Of a stretch of 64,000 nt of DNA, positions 22,060 through 34,800 are shown piece after piece (the first letter of the stretch is position 1; every line of letters starts with the position of its first letter). Origin of the DNA: Axinella damicornis (taxonomy: Eukaryota; Porifera; Demospongiae; Axinellida; Axinellidae). The notes under the pieces are model-generated. The model made no database searches. It was not told the origin of the DNA and was given only the letters and a program-made list of their open reading frames with translations. A program made the translations under genes and the position numbers. The DNA lies in the NCBI GenBank assembly GCA_963931865.1, contig OZ007508.1:4519206-4583205 (forward strand), read 5' to 3'.

Positions 22060-22765
22060 CATTGACTAGCATAGCTGGACAACAAAAGCATTTCCTGAGC
22101 TAGTTCACTCACAGAACAACATCGCTTTCGTCGTAGTAGCTCCTTTCGGCCCTTTTGACTACATACTGGCAGGAACGGCACTTCTGGCTAGCTACGATTC
22201 CGTGAATTGCTAGCACGAAGCCATTTTGATGCAACTAGAGGTCACGCGTGCCAATGCGCATGCGCAGTTCACATGCAAATGCACATTGCTTTCTTTTTTG
22301 CTGGTGATGGTTGCATTTCGGGCACTTGCTGATCAGCTGAATCCTTGTGAATCCATCATCTGGTGCATCACTACAGCTGCAAGGAATTTCTGCCAACCTG
22401 TTCTTGCCAAGATCTATCGTGACTATGCCATCATGGAGGCGTGGCTTTCTTCTCATGACGTAACAACAGTGCAGAACATGTACCATGCAGAAATGTGAGT
22501 GAGGCTACAGTTTTGGCATTTGAACTTCGAAGTGTTTGCTGAATCGTCGTCTGGTGGCACACTCCTAGGAGCTATCATCTATGAACGTATCCTAGTGGTA
22601 CCTACCAGTTTGGTATCAGTAAGCATTTTTGTGATCGCTAGTGAGAAACTCGGTTTGAGGTGAAGGGAGGTATACTGAGTTCAGTATTCATCTATCTATC
22701 TATCTGGTCATTGTTTATCTATCTATAATGTATATATACTCTACCCAAGAGCAATATGTAATATT

Positions 22766-22937
22766 TATATACCACTTTGCCGTGCATTACGGGTTTTAGT
22801 GCACGAGGGCAATCTAGTTAACGGTCGAGGGCGAGATAATGCACGAGCCGAAGGCGAGTGCATTATCCGCCCGAGACCGTTAACTAGATTGCCCGAGTGC
22901 ACTAAAGCCCGTAATGCACGGCAAAGTGGTATCTAAA
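22766..22937. mobile_element. palindromic element, about 170 bp
   Basis: 'taccactttgccgtgcatta' at the left returns as its inverse at about 22915-22933. The arms carry the inverted pair around TAACGGTC/GACCGTTA. Followed at 22985-23020 by a second small hairpin (GTGTGCATTATCTAGATAAT). Confidence 0.7.
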
Positions 22938-23345
22938 CTACTTAGTGCAACTCACCGACCCGAGACAGCCTTTGATCTTTGAAAAGTGTGCATTATCTAG
23001 ATAATGCACACTAAAGTGTGCAATAAGCGATTTAATGCTCCGTCATGTGATCGATTCTGAGGCGTCTGATTCGTTGAGGGTCACGTGAGTAGCACTAACA
23101 TCACTTATGGTATAATTATATAAAAGCAATAATGGATCATTACTTCCTGGTGAATCACAACAAGGAAGGAGCAATTGTGCTGCCACGAGCAGTAGGATCC
23201 TCAACCACATCCATCAAGGCAACTCTCCTTTGCACGGTGATGACCTAGCTAGAGATTGTTCAATCAAACATTCTGGTTATACATCCATCTCTGATACATT
23301 ACCCCTATCGTTAAAAACGTACGCATTCCATGCGCTCAAAAAACC

Positions 23346-23616
23346 TCACAAACTAGAAACAAAAAATTTTCTTACAAAAATTACAAATGATTTAGTGATG
23401 GCCACCCCGATCGACTCCCGAAAAAGCAGACAAACAAGGAATGCCATTAACCAGCCTCAGTCCCATCCCATCCCTAAATTCTACATTTTTCAATGGGATG
23501 GGACTGAGGCTGGTTAATGGCATTCCTTGTTTGTCTGCTTTTTCGGGAGTCGATCGGGGTGGCCATCACTAAATCATTTGTAATTTTTGTAAGAAAATTT
23601 TTTGTTTCTAGTTATA
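23346..23616. mobile_element. palindromic MITE, about 270 bp
   Basis: 'acaaactagaaacaaaaaat' and its inverse bound two arms of about 125 bp that are nearly perfect complements; the loop is at about 23475-23492. No coding capacity. Confidence 0.8.
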
Positions 23617-24044
23617 CATACATTCCGTCACACTTTAATTGCGTGGGGGCAGTTTCTGCGGTCTCGTCCCCAGATTATATTGGTATACTGGTTAGGCGCG
23701 TGCACACGTGTAGGCACCGCAGTGTGGACCTTTGCTGGCACTATACGATGGAGCCGGCGCTAGCTGTCCCCGCTCGACCACTCAGCGGTGTGAACTAGGT
23801 GAGGTCTGCCGGTAGTATGATGCATATTACGAGAATGTCTTGCTGCTAAGAACCAATGAGCTAACTCAGCATGGATCCTCGTGTTAGGCAAGGGATGCAG
23901 AACCTCGCTAACGCGTTCGCCCTCCTCGAGGGGACACTTTCCATCTTCTCAGCTCAGTCAACTTCACACCATGCTGCGTGTGCACTGGCCCACGAAACAA
24001 ACACATGCGAGGCAAAGACACTGCGCATGCATATTCCTAGTATT

Positions 24045-26130
24045 ATACGTGTTGTGTGGCCATACCACTATAGATTAATAATGGATCAACCTCGTGCACG
24101 TGCCCATGCAGGCTCCACCCCATGCAGCTGTTGTTCACATACAGTAACACAAGTGGCTAGTGTCCCACCAAGCAGGGGGGTGGAGCCTGACAACCAGGGT
24201 AGTGTCACACTAGGATGTGAAGTCTTGTCACGGGGTGGTCACTCAGCTACAACCACTGGAGCTGGGGGGTGGAGCCTGACAACCAGGGTAGTGTCACACT
24301 AGGATGTGAACTCTTGCCACGGGGTGTTCACTCAGCTACAAGGACAGGACAACACACACTGGATGAGTGGGTGTGGTTACACCAGATTGCTCCACTTACT
24401 ACTGAGAGTCACAAGTCACACGGTCACAGGAGATTTAACAGCACAGTCACATGCTTGATCACAAGCAGTCTCTGGATGGTCACAGAAATTGCGATCAGTC
24501 ACAGCTGCAAGGAGGTACAACATTTATTGGAGTGACCACCCAAAATAGGCTCAACAGGTCAACTTTAGATCAATGGTCTTGCACATTATTTCACCAGACA
24601 AATCATTTCACTAGTTGGACATGTTGCTAGCTCTTGACCGCTTGTGCACACCTTTGTACATTAATTGTGTTCACTAATGAATAATTTATTCTCAGGAAAG
24701 GGTTAATCACATGACGGAGGAAAGCAGGATGCCAACTCACAATGACATGTAGTAGAGTGATAGCTAATTTCGAAACATGGGAATTGTATGCACAGCACGT
24801 GTGCCAAACAGTGCACATGTATACGCAGGCAAAATGGAGGGGGTTAGCTACGTAGCTTGCTCTACTACTGTAGTAGCCTCATTCCCAGGCCATCACCGTC
24901 GCTTTTTGCTTGCGTGTGGGAGAGCCTGGGAACGAGACTACTACAGCAGCACAAGTTCTACTTAGGCTGGATCGACAGAGCTAGTGAAAGATATAGCACA
25001 TCCCCAAAGTGTGGTAGCCTTGTCATATCCATTCCTCACTGTGGTCCGTGATCAGCTGGTCCATGTTTTCATACCCTGAGAGACAGCTACACTGCACACC
25101 GCCACCATGATATTACATACCCTCCCACCAACGAGTCTTGTGACAAAGCAGATGAGGAACACATCCAGCAAGACACACTTGATCAACCCCAGCATGGATC
25201 ACTCACACTAGCCTCATTCCCAGGCCTGCACCATTTTAAAACAGTATGGGCCTGGGAACGAGGCTACACTCACACCAGCCTGGCAGGAATACTGCAAGAG
25301 GTCCACACAGGGGTTGACTGTGTCCATGCTGAGTTTCAAGACCTGCACTTAATACCTAATTGGGACAGTCCCTTGCACAAACAGAATTTTTGCCTATTTT
25401 CCTAATTCAAAGTGGCTGTATAGCAAGCACAAAGGAAGTTAAGATGTGGGCCTCAGATACTTTTATCGAGGTGGAGACAGTCCACCAAGTTTGACTTATT
25501 ATGACCTTTGCATGACACTGGGAGAGCAGTTCAAACTTACACATCACAAAATGAACAAATATTCCTCATGGGACTGCCACAATCAAATCACCTCTTGTGG
25601 TGCTGGTATCAGTCACAGAGTCTCCTCCTCCCTGAGCTCCCTCATGACCGTGAGAGTGTGGAGATTGGGTCTGGGAACAAAGGGTGTGCAGCAGTGAACA
25701 GGAGTGTCTATAGAACTGGACTAATAGGTGTACCTGCGTATGGAGGATCTAAGGATCTTTGATTGTGTCCAGGGGGTGGAGTCAAGTCAGTCAAGTAATT
25801 ACATACTGGGAGGGAATGTCCCCTGGTACACTATGATAAAAGCGTCCTGAGGGAGACTTTTTGCCCAAACACGATTTTTGCTGTGAGGAATAACCGAGTC
25901 TGGGAGCCTGTAAACTGGCAACATAAACTGTTGATTTCAGCTCACTTTGAACGCAGTATTTCATCTGTCCCCGTTCATCGGCCATGGTTTATTACCATGT
26001 AAGTGGGCATAACTGAATCAACCATTGAGAAACCTACTTAGGGAAGGCAGGTTATTACATAGTGCTTTAGTGTTCAAAATCTACAGTATGCATCCCATTG
26101 ACTTTCAGCAGATTTGTAAGTTACATTCTT
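24045..26130. repeat. segmental duplication block A, copy 2
   Basis: Counterpart of 3100-5070. It has a local tandem duplication around 24176-24330 (the 'ggagcctgacaaccaggg' motif is repeated) that copy 1 lacks. It lacks the 53-bp element found at 3352. No gene. Confidence 0.75.
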
Positions 26131-28490
26131 ATTCATTCATAGCTATACACGTCATTTCCATGAGCTTACTTGACCATAACACATGTCAATGTGCAGGTTT
26201 TAGCTTTTTCCTCTTACACAGTAAACACAACGAAACATAATACAGTGCACCAGCATTCTGGTGCACCTGTAGTAAAGTGTTTGCATGTGACGTTTCACAG
26301 AGTGCACAGGTTGAATTACATGCTTCACGTTGGTATTAACAGGAGCACATGAGCCGCCAAAGGCGGCAGATTTCCACACACTTGTTCCGTGAAGCCAGTC
26401 TGACTATCCCCATACATGCTCCTACCAACACCAAGATGGCACGCACATGCGAGAGGGTGTCTGGGAATGAGATTAGATGTCAGGCATGTGAGGAAAATTT
26501 GCAGAGTTATATGGAATCAGCGTAAATGCTATCGACAAGTTCCCAGAGTCTCCATTACTGTCCTCTTGCATGGCAGAAGGAAGTTCGGGTATAACACTGG
26601 AGGGTACAGTATTTAGGAGAACAACCTGTTCACAAGGGATTATCTTCTTCATTGGGTGTACACAGCCATTGGCCCAATGAAGATGGACAAACTACAGAAC
26701 TAATGCAATTTCCCCCACCTGATTGCTTGCTGTTCAGCTCTGTTCTTCTCAGACATCCTTTGGATCCGCTGCCTTTGCCACGGCATAGTCACTCTCGATC
26801 TGCTGCAAGCTTGCTCTTCGACCTCCAATAGCCCCGCCCTTCTTTTGCTGTGCAAACGAGCTTCCGTTCCGTTCCAGTATGAAACAAGAAGAGGGACTCA
26901 TGTGATCACAGACGCATGTAGCTAGCTACTTAGTACCTGAGCTCTAGGTCTGTCTGCATCTATATATCTGATCTGCCGACCAGCGTTGCTAGATTAAGAG
27001 TTGGACAGCAGTTGAGAAATTGTAAGGAAATTGGTGTTGTTTTGGGGGTGATGTGACCCAATATAAGCCAGTCCAATAAGTTATCTGTGCCTCAGGTTAT
27101 ACTCCGTGTCCAGTGCCAGGACCTTGTTTTCCAAGGGGGATTAGGCCACTGCAAATTAGACTTTAGTTTCCCGTCCACCGCCCGCCCCTTTCTGAGGGGA
27201 CCGCATGATTTTGTCGTTATTGACCCTTGAACTCCATTATATTTGCCACGTGGCGGACAAGTTTGCTGAAGTTTGCAAGTCCTTTCTTTCATGCACGTCC
27301 TGTTGCTGGTTGCTAGTCAATGTATGTGTTTATGATACGTGTTGCAGCAAGTCCCTACTTTGTTGGACAATCCTGAGCAGCGATGATGACCGTCTAACCT
27401 TGGCCAAATTCTACGAAACGGCGAGTAAATATAGGTTAAACGATGAAACCGAGGGGTCTACGGGATTTAGAGCCCCGCGGAAACTATATAGACACCCGCG
27501 CGCGAAGCGCAAGGGTGTCTATAGGTTTCCAAGGGGATCTAAATCCCGTAGGCCCCGAGGGTTTCATCGTTTAAGGTATTTATACTATACAGCTGGTAGC
27601 CAATCAAATAGCTGTCTGTATTAGCAACCGAAACAGTTAGCAACCGTTCAGTCAGAAAGACTTCGTGCAGAGGTGGCGAATTTTATAGCAGCTGCTCTCG
27701 CCATCCGCTAACCGACAACTCGATTACTCGTGCCTCGTGTTTGGGACTGTGACTCCGAAGCGGAACCAGGATCGCACTAAATTCGCCCCCTTACGGAGGT
27801 GAGACATATATGACGACCAAGTCCGAAGTCCAGCTCCACGCTACTGTACTCGTCTGGGTTCAGCGCTCACGCGCAAAGACACTCGCGCGCAAGACCGAAT
27901 CATGAACTGTACATTGTGGTAGCTATCTAGTCTATATCTAGTCTACTGTATAGCTAGCTACGATGCTAAATGTATGACGCTGTAACTACATGAAATTTAC
28001 AGGTGTATAAGTAAAATTTACAGGTGTATAAGTGAAATAAACCCCCTTCAATTGGCCAATCATATCGCAGTATTTCATTGAAGTATAGTATAATTAATGA
28101 TATGGATAATGGAAATGGGCCGCCCGCCCGCATGGAATTTCCAGGAAGGGGTGGACGGGAAACTAAAGTCTAATTTGCAGTGGCCTTATGTCCAAGGTGG
28201 GGAATGCCTCCATTACTAGTCTCTTGGGCCAGACATTAGTAGGGGAAAGAACGTTTGGCCACTATATTTATGGAGGAACTAAAAGCACAGCAAATGTCAC
28301 AATTACAGTGTTTGTACTGCTGTACTACGATGTCCGTGAGTAGCAAATTGTGTGTTGTTTGGCCTGGGAACGAGGCTATGTTCTCCCTAGATGTGCTGGA
28401 GACTTCAGTTGCATTTGAACTATGACCTCTATTATTAGCTCCACCTTCTTTACATGCCAAGGTGGGATGCTTTGTGTCTAGAGGTGAGGA
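26131..28490. repeat. segmental duplication block B, copy 2
   Basis: Counterpart of 7976-9560 with an inserted 1042-bp element at 27144-28185. No gene recognised. Confidence 0.75.
27144..28185. mobile_element. 1042-bp element, TTA target duplication, empty site known
   Basis: Ends are GGCCACTGCAAATTAGACTT and its inverse. TTA is repeated at 27141-27143 and 28186-28188. Block B copy 1 (about 9235) reads 'ggattatgtcc' with no insert. TWA-type 3-bp targets and GGC ends resemble PIF/Harbinger elements (inference). It contains a further palindrome at about 27430-27585 around a 'gcgcgcgaagcgc' core. No transposase recognised. Confidence 0.8.
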
Positions 28491-28750
28491 CCTTGTTTCC
28501 AAGGGTGATTTTGTCCGGTTAGGGTGCTCCTTCGTATACCTGGAATACATAAGCCCAAGATGAACAAGCCACAAAATATGATGCACACGTCCGTCCACCG
28601 GTGCCTCATTGGCCATGGCTGCTCTTAAGCTTTGTTCTTCCTAGCCTCATTCCGAGGCCTGTCCCACCTCCAGTTTCAATATACTCTTGCTATACTGTTC
28701 TGTGCACCAGCTATGCAGACCAGTTAAGCTAGCATTGGCCATTTCTCCAG
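28491..28750 (+). other. upstream region of NLR-2
   Basis: 28636-28715 is shared with 52066-52155 upstream of NLR-3. An in-frame TAA at 28725-28727 closes the 2A exon frame, so translation must start at 28797 or in an unseen upstream exon spliced at 28751. No TATA box identified. Confidence 0.45.
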
Positions 28751-28866
28751 AATCCGTCCCAGCCCTGGTCTCAGTGTCCCCTCTGGTCTGGGGAGGATGG
28801 TGGTGGGAGTGATTCTACTGTTGTTGGTCCTGAGTGGGGACATTGAGTCGAACCCAGGACCTGTCG
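28751..28866 (+). CDS. NLR-2 exon 1: 2A peptide variant GDIESNPGP
   Basis: ATG 28797 leads into VVGVILLLLVLSG and then DIESNPGP. The variant keeps the D-(V/I)-E-x-N-P-G-P pattern. The GTGAGT donor follows at 28867, phase 1. The AG at 28749-28750 is a possible acceptor for an upstream non-coding exon. Confidence 0.8.
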
Positions 28867-31800
28867 GTGAGTTTCTGGTCTATTGTAGTGTTGTGTACAC
28901 TAAAGCTCCCTCTAAGAAGGTCATATGTGACCGAGGCCATACATGTCTGAGTGATGTCTCATTCCCGTCTGAGTGATGTCTCATTCCCGTCTGAGTGATG
29001 TCTCATTCCCAGACCAAATACAGAGGCAAAAGGCTGAGGAAGCAGTGCACCGTGTAGGATGTCTAACATGATTATAGCAACGTATTTATCCTTGTTAACG
29101 GCGTGTGTGCATATCAGCAGAGTAGTCACATACTGGTGATGGCTGTGTAGCAGATATATCAGTGGATTGTGTGACAACATCGTACACAGGACCACCAACA
29201 GAAGAGAATTCTCCTGACTTCAAGTTCGAGCCTCTCATGTGAGTAGCATTTACGAGGCAATTTCAAGTGCACCTGCATTCTGGGTGCATGCACGGTACAC
29301 CTAGCCTCGTTCCCAGGCCGTCTGCCGCTTCATTTTTAGGCCACGGTACACCTCCGCCCAAGCCTAATGCCCTGACCTCTTTTCGTAATTCTGAGGTCTG
29401 GTTCCAAAACTAGTGAGTAGAGACCTCTCAGCAGAGACCTCTCAGTGAGTTGTGGGCCGGTAGGAAATCAGCTAACAGCTTTGTGACTAATATCCCCTCA
29501 AAACCCAGTCCTTCTCACCCCAGCATTTGTAGCTTGCAGTACTAATGCAACAAATGCTGGGATGAGAAGGTCTGGTACGTTGCATTACATCATACCAGGC
29601 CTATGTTCCATTCTATACTCACTGGTTATCAAATAGTGTATCACTCCTTGAATTAACTCGACTCCCTTAAGGATGCCCGGGATGAAAGTGGAGAAAGGGC
29701 CTGGTCTCACTGTTCATGTTATCATAGTGACTGTGCATTACTTACATACTCCACATTTGAATGTGATTGAGGAGCAAAGAGCCGCTGAGTCCGTTTGCAA
29801 AGAATTTGTGTGGGTATCAGGGGCGGATACAGGATTTATGAAAGGGGGGGGCACCGTATATGAAACGCTGCCGGAGGCAGTGCATAGAGGCGTGTAGCGC
29901 CGATCAGTCCGCGCGAAGCGCGGAAAAATGTTTTCGCCTTCATTTTTCACTTCTCAGGATGGGCTCTCGTGGCACCTTCGCGCTTTGCACTGCAAGTTCC
30001 AGATGTACGAGGATTGCAGGTCCCAGGGCCGGCATGAGCTTCTTCCTTGCTTATTTCGCTCACGAACGTAATACGTACGTACACGGAGGGGTATACTGGA
30101 TGGTGGTCTCGTTCCCAAGCCGTTCGGTTTCAGGCAACGCACGATATTGCGAGCTGAGGAGGCCATGGCGCCAGGCCAGGAGTTGCAACGTAGCGGCAGC
30201 TAGCTATATAAATAAAATTTTTTCTCTAGCCAGGGGGGGGGGCACCGGCCCCCCTGGCCCCCCCCCCTGGATCCGCCACTGGGTATGACCAGTTCCTACC
30301 TGAGAGTTGACAGTCAGGACTCAGGGAAGTGTGCTGCTGGTTAGGGCTCATTATGGGTAGGGTTAAAATGTTACATACTCAACCGTGGACCATGGCAGTG
30401 TCATTTCATCTTCCCTAACCCTTCCATCAATACATAATTATGTTCATGACAGAGTAGTAAGATCCCCCACCCCACCCCCTGCCCCGATACACCCACCTGA
30501 CACACCCTTTATGTACTAAGCATGTGTTGCTTCCTGTTCCTGGAGTTTGCCTCATGATTACACTTGACATACCAGATGCTTGTGAATTCACTCAGAGTCA
30601 TGGCAACCAGTTTATCCATAAGTGGGATGTCCATTTCTGCCTCAACAGTGTAATACTACCATGCACTTTGCATTAACACTACATGCTAACATATTACTCA
30701 TATCGATCCCCTCAGGGCAACTTACAGTGGAAGACCTGAGTGACGTGAGGGGAGCCTTGTACAAGGCCCGTGCCAAGTGGTACGATATCGGTATCGAACT
30801 CAAATTGTCAATCGGAACATTGAACACCATTAAAGAAGACTTTCCTCAAGCAGCAGAATGCCTAAGAGAAATCTGTATTCACTGGTTGAGACGTATCGAC
30901 CCCCGTCCCTCCTGGGAAGCTCTGACTAAAGCTCTTGAGAGTCCTCCTGTGGGGGAGGGACACCTGGCCCAGCAGCTGAGGGACAAGTACTGCCCAGGAA
31001 GAGAGGAAACAGCATCCCATGTCTACTCCACCCCAGGACCATCACCCCCTGGTGCTCCCCCCACCTCACAAGGTAGCTACCTCAGTGTATTCTAGTGCTG
31101 TCACACACTGACAACTGATGGCAGTCGGTAGTAGTGATCTGTGAGTGTATACTGTGTGGGATGTTTAGTGAGTCATTGTACTGGCAAACCTGCGAACATG
31201 TTCTGCATGGAACCACACACTCCTCTCCTCTGTCCCCCTGTAGTACCACTTGGTGAGCCACCTTTGACCTCTGCAGCGACCACATCCCCTCCCACATCCC
31301 CCAGCACCAACGACTCTGGTATCCCTCCTGCCATGGTACCACCCACCTCACAGCTGACCACACCCCCTCACCCGCCCACACCAGGACACACCGGTATGTC
31401 ACTTGTAACGGTGTGTGGCGTGTCACATTCTGGCAGTGAGGTCACTGATAGGACAGGTGGTGCCTGATTCTCAATGAAACGTGCAAGTTGGCATAACAGA
31501 TTGTTGGTAGGCAACTATACTTCAAACTATGTGTGGACTGTAAGTTTGACGGTAAACCTGGAATGCTCAACTGAAGATTTATCGTATCACATGCTTGGGT
31601 GGATTAAACACGGGAATTTACATGAAACAGGTGGGTGTCCGCAGAAGATATCTCGTTGCAGTGTGAGGCAGTGTGTGTGCTTGTTTTTGTGATCACAGAA
31701 GAGACTATGATAATCCGAATGGTCCTTTTGCACCTACTGTGGTAGGGTAGATGATGAAGGTAGTCTTTGTCCTCTTTGATTGTTGTTCCAGGATACATCG

Positions 31801-34800
31801 ACTGTAGTAAGTAGCAGTAGGTAGTCAAACAATTAGCCTCATTCCCAGGCTCCTCCCCAGCTTCTTGTCACATACTGTACAACAATACAGTATGCGACAA
31901 AAAGCTGGGGAGGAGCCTGGGAATGAGGCTTATACACATTTCACTGCGATGTCTCTGTTTGGTATGCCTTGGTTTTCAATTCAAGTGAACTACAGTGTAT
32001 TCATGATGCTTGGTGGTAGACACTGATTAGTTGGTTATATGCAGCTGTAATTACTGTACTCGTTTAGTAGAACTTACAACAGCACAAAGTAGATGCACCC
32101 CCAACAGAACATAGTGGTTCAAAGACTTACACTGCCAGAATAAGGTATGAGGTGATTTCCAGACGGTACCTTACCTGCGAACTTTCCGACACTGTACTGT
32201 TGTAAACAAAAACTGCTGCTGCATGGAAAGCAAAAGCTGGGACAGCTAGTGTCTGGAAACTCCCTACCTTCTGGAATTCCATGCACTCCCTTACTTTACA
32301 TTGTGTGCGTCACTGTACTACCACATGGGCTGACCTTGGATCCCAAATAGCACTCATATTCATACTGATGAGGTCAGAATGTACAATCTGAACTCCTGAA
32401 CTGCCCAAGGTAAGTGTAGCTCTACACACTGAATCCAGGGCTTGTGCTTGTGGAGAAGCAGGCCTCCTGCCGTGCCCAGCCTTTGTCCACGTCAGCTGCA
32501 TTTTGTTGATGCTCTCGTTTGTGATCGAGTTGTAGCTCCAGCAATAGGTGTACTTCATTGGTGACCCCGTATTGTGTTTGGTGTGTAATTCAATGTACTA
32601 GTACAGAGCAGCTGCATTGAAAGAATATTATACACATTGTAATTCTGGGTGGGTTGGTTGGACATGTTGTCTCCTCAGTAAAATGCCTTTCTTGATGGAT
32701 GGATAAAACACCAAGTGAGTTTACAGTTAGCTTTCCCTGGTCTATTGAGTTAGATCATTGCAGGAAGTTGGATGTGGGGTGTACCCCACATCCAACTTCG
32801 ATAGACTATAGGGTATTCATGTATGTACATTGTACCTTTCATTGTTATCCATATATGGTGTATCTTCCATTTTCATTTACAGTACCACTGAGGAGGCAGG
32901 CACTCGAAGTGCGAACACGAGTAAAAACACTTCAAACCAAGTTTCTCAACATCACTAAGCGAACCACAGCACGAATCCAAGAAAAGGGCATGGATGCACA
33001 TGAATTTCGACTCCAATTTGTCATGCAAATGGATATATCTGAGCAGTCCCAGCACCGTCAGTTCATAGAAACCTATCTCATGGAGCTCAAACCTACCACC
33101 ACCATTGACGACCTCCTGTGTCGCCTGAGCCTGTACTGGAACTTCCTCAACTACAATCTGTTACAGCACCTAGTCAATATGTTTGGAGATGAGCAACTGA
33201 AACATGACATGGAGGACTACGTTGAAGCACTGAAAGTGTTTCGAGCTAACACAATGCTGTGTGACTTCATCGATAACTGGCCGCTTCGAGGCCAGAAGCC
33301 ACCGGAAGCTGACCTCCGAGAGTTGGTTATCAAAATGGTCATGGACAAGAAGTGGGAGGAGTGTACTCTGGAAGATGTGGAAACGATTGAAGAGACCCTG
33401 ACGCACAAGTTTTTGCTTCCAGACTTTGTACTACATCTCAGAGAGGCTGAGAAGGGGTGTGTCTGTCTGACATGGTACATACCTGCCCCAATTGCCAAAA
33501 CACTTCAGGAAGATCTTCGAAATGTCGAAACTGAGTTCTTCAAAACACATGGAATTGAACGAGTTACTATTGATGGAGCAGAATGCTTCCTCACTCCTGT
33601 GAAGAGGTTTGCGAGATATCTGAAGGGAGTTTACACATCCGAGAAGCCTCTCCCAACCGTTGAGTCATCTCTACCTGCAGACAAGCCACTCCCTTTCAGT
33701 CTTGCCAAAATTGAGAGGAAAAAGGTAAACCCAAGTGAAGCAGACAAGTTCACCAGATCCAGCATCCGAGGTGATATCGATGATGTTGTGTGGCAGAAGA
33801 AGCCAATGAACATTGATGAAGTGGGCGTACTACCGGATGGCTCTCAGCCAAAGCTGGTGCTGATCGAAGGCGCCCCCGGGATTGGCAAGACTACCTTCAG
33901 TTGGGAGTCCTGCAAGAAGTGGAGCAAGGGTGAGATTCTGCAGGACCATTCCCTCCTCCTCCTCCTCCCACTGCGGGACAACAATCTGAGAGAGGCCAAG
34001 ACCCTCTCAGACCTCTTCTACCACCCAAACCAAGAGCTCCAGCAAGCAGTGGTCCAAGAGGTCACCAGTAACCAGGGCAAGGGAGTGGCCATATGGCTGG
34101 AGGCATGGGACGAACTGGATCACAAACCACGAGAGAAGGCCTCCGTGTTCCTGGACCTCATCCATGGAAGAATCCTACCCCTTGCAACTGTGTTTGTCAC
34201 AAGCAGGCCTTGGGCCAGTGAGCACCTCAGAGAGAAGTGTGGACATCGAATCTCCCAGCACATAGAGATCCTGGCATCTGCAAAAGATCAAATTGAGTAC
34301 TACATCAGCAAAGCCGAAGCCGAAGCACAGCCGAGTTCCTTCGCCACCAAGTTCACTGACTATATTTCATGCAATCCAGCAATCAGGGCAGCCATGTACA
34401 CACCTGTCACAGCGAAGATGTCGGCAGAAGTGTTCACCTGGAGCCAACTCACTGAGTCACCCCCTCCCACCACTATGACAGAACTGTTCACCACCTTCAC
34501 CCTCAAGACCCTAGTGGGATACCTCTCAACACACCCACTGTACCGCAAACAACAGTTGAAGGTGACTAGCTTCAGTGACCTCCCCCCAGATGTGTACAAG
34601 CAATTCCTGGGCCTGTGCAGAATGGCCTACGAGGGAATACTGAACAGGCAACAGCTGGTTTTCTCTGCCTCACACCTTCCCGCTGGATTCTCACCACTCG
34701 GCCTAATGCAGGAGGTACCACAAGTGTACACACAAGGCAAAGCATCCTCCTACCATTTCACCCACCTAACACTTCAGGAATTTCTATCTGCCGTTCATAT

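Larger units (their letters stand above)
21571..24044. other. intergenic segment, no gene recognised
   Basis: 21571-21800 duplicates 2818-3065. A TTTC microsatellite lies at 22024-22058 and a CTAT tract near 22685-22725. The open frames 22226-22498 (+) and 22235-22486 (-, with a CPKC pair) overlap and match nothing I know. The open frame from 23871 runs into block A sequence. Two palindromic elements are listed separately. Confidence 0.4.

Noticed and set aside
22226..22498. Overlapping open frames on both strands, one with a CPKC pair
   Set aside because: A single CxxC is too little for a zinc-binding call; no homologue recognised, no splice context.
32699..32882. Upstream extension of the NLR-2 large open frame to 32699
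   Set aside because: No homology to the other copies, contains a palindrome, and a good acceptor plus protein homology start at 32883.
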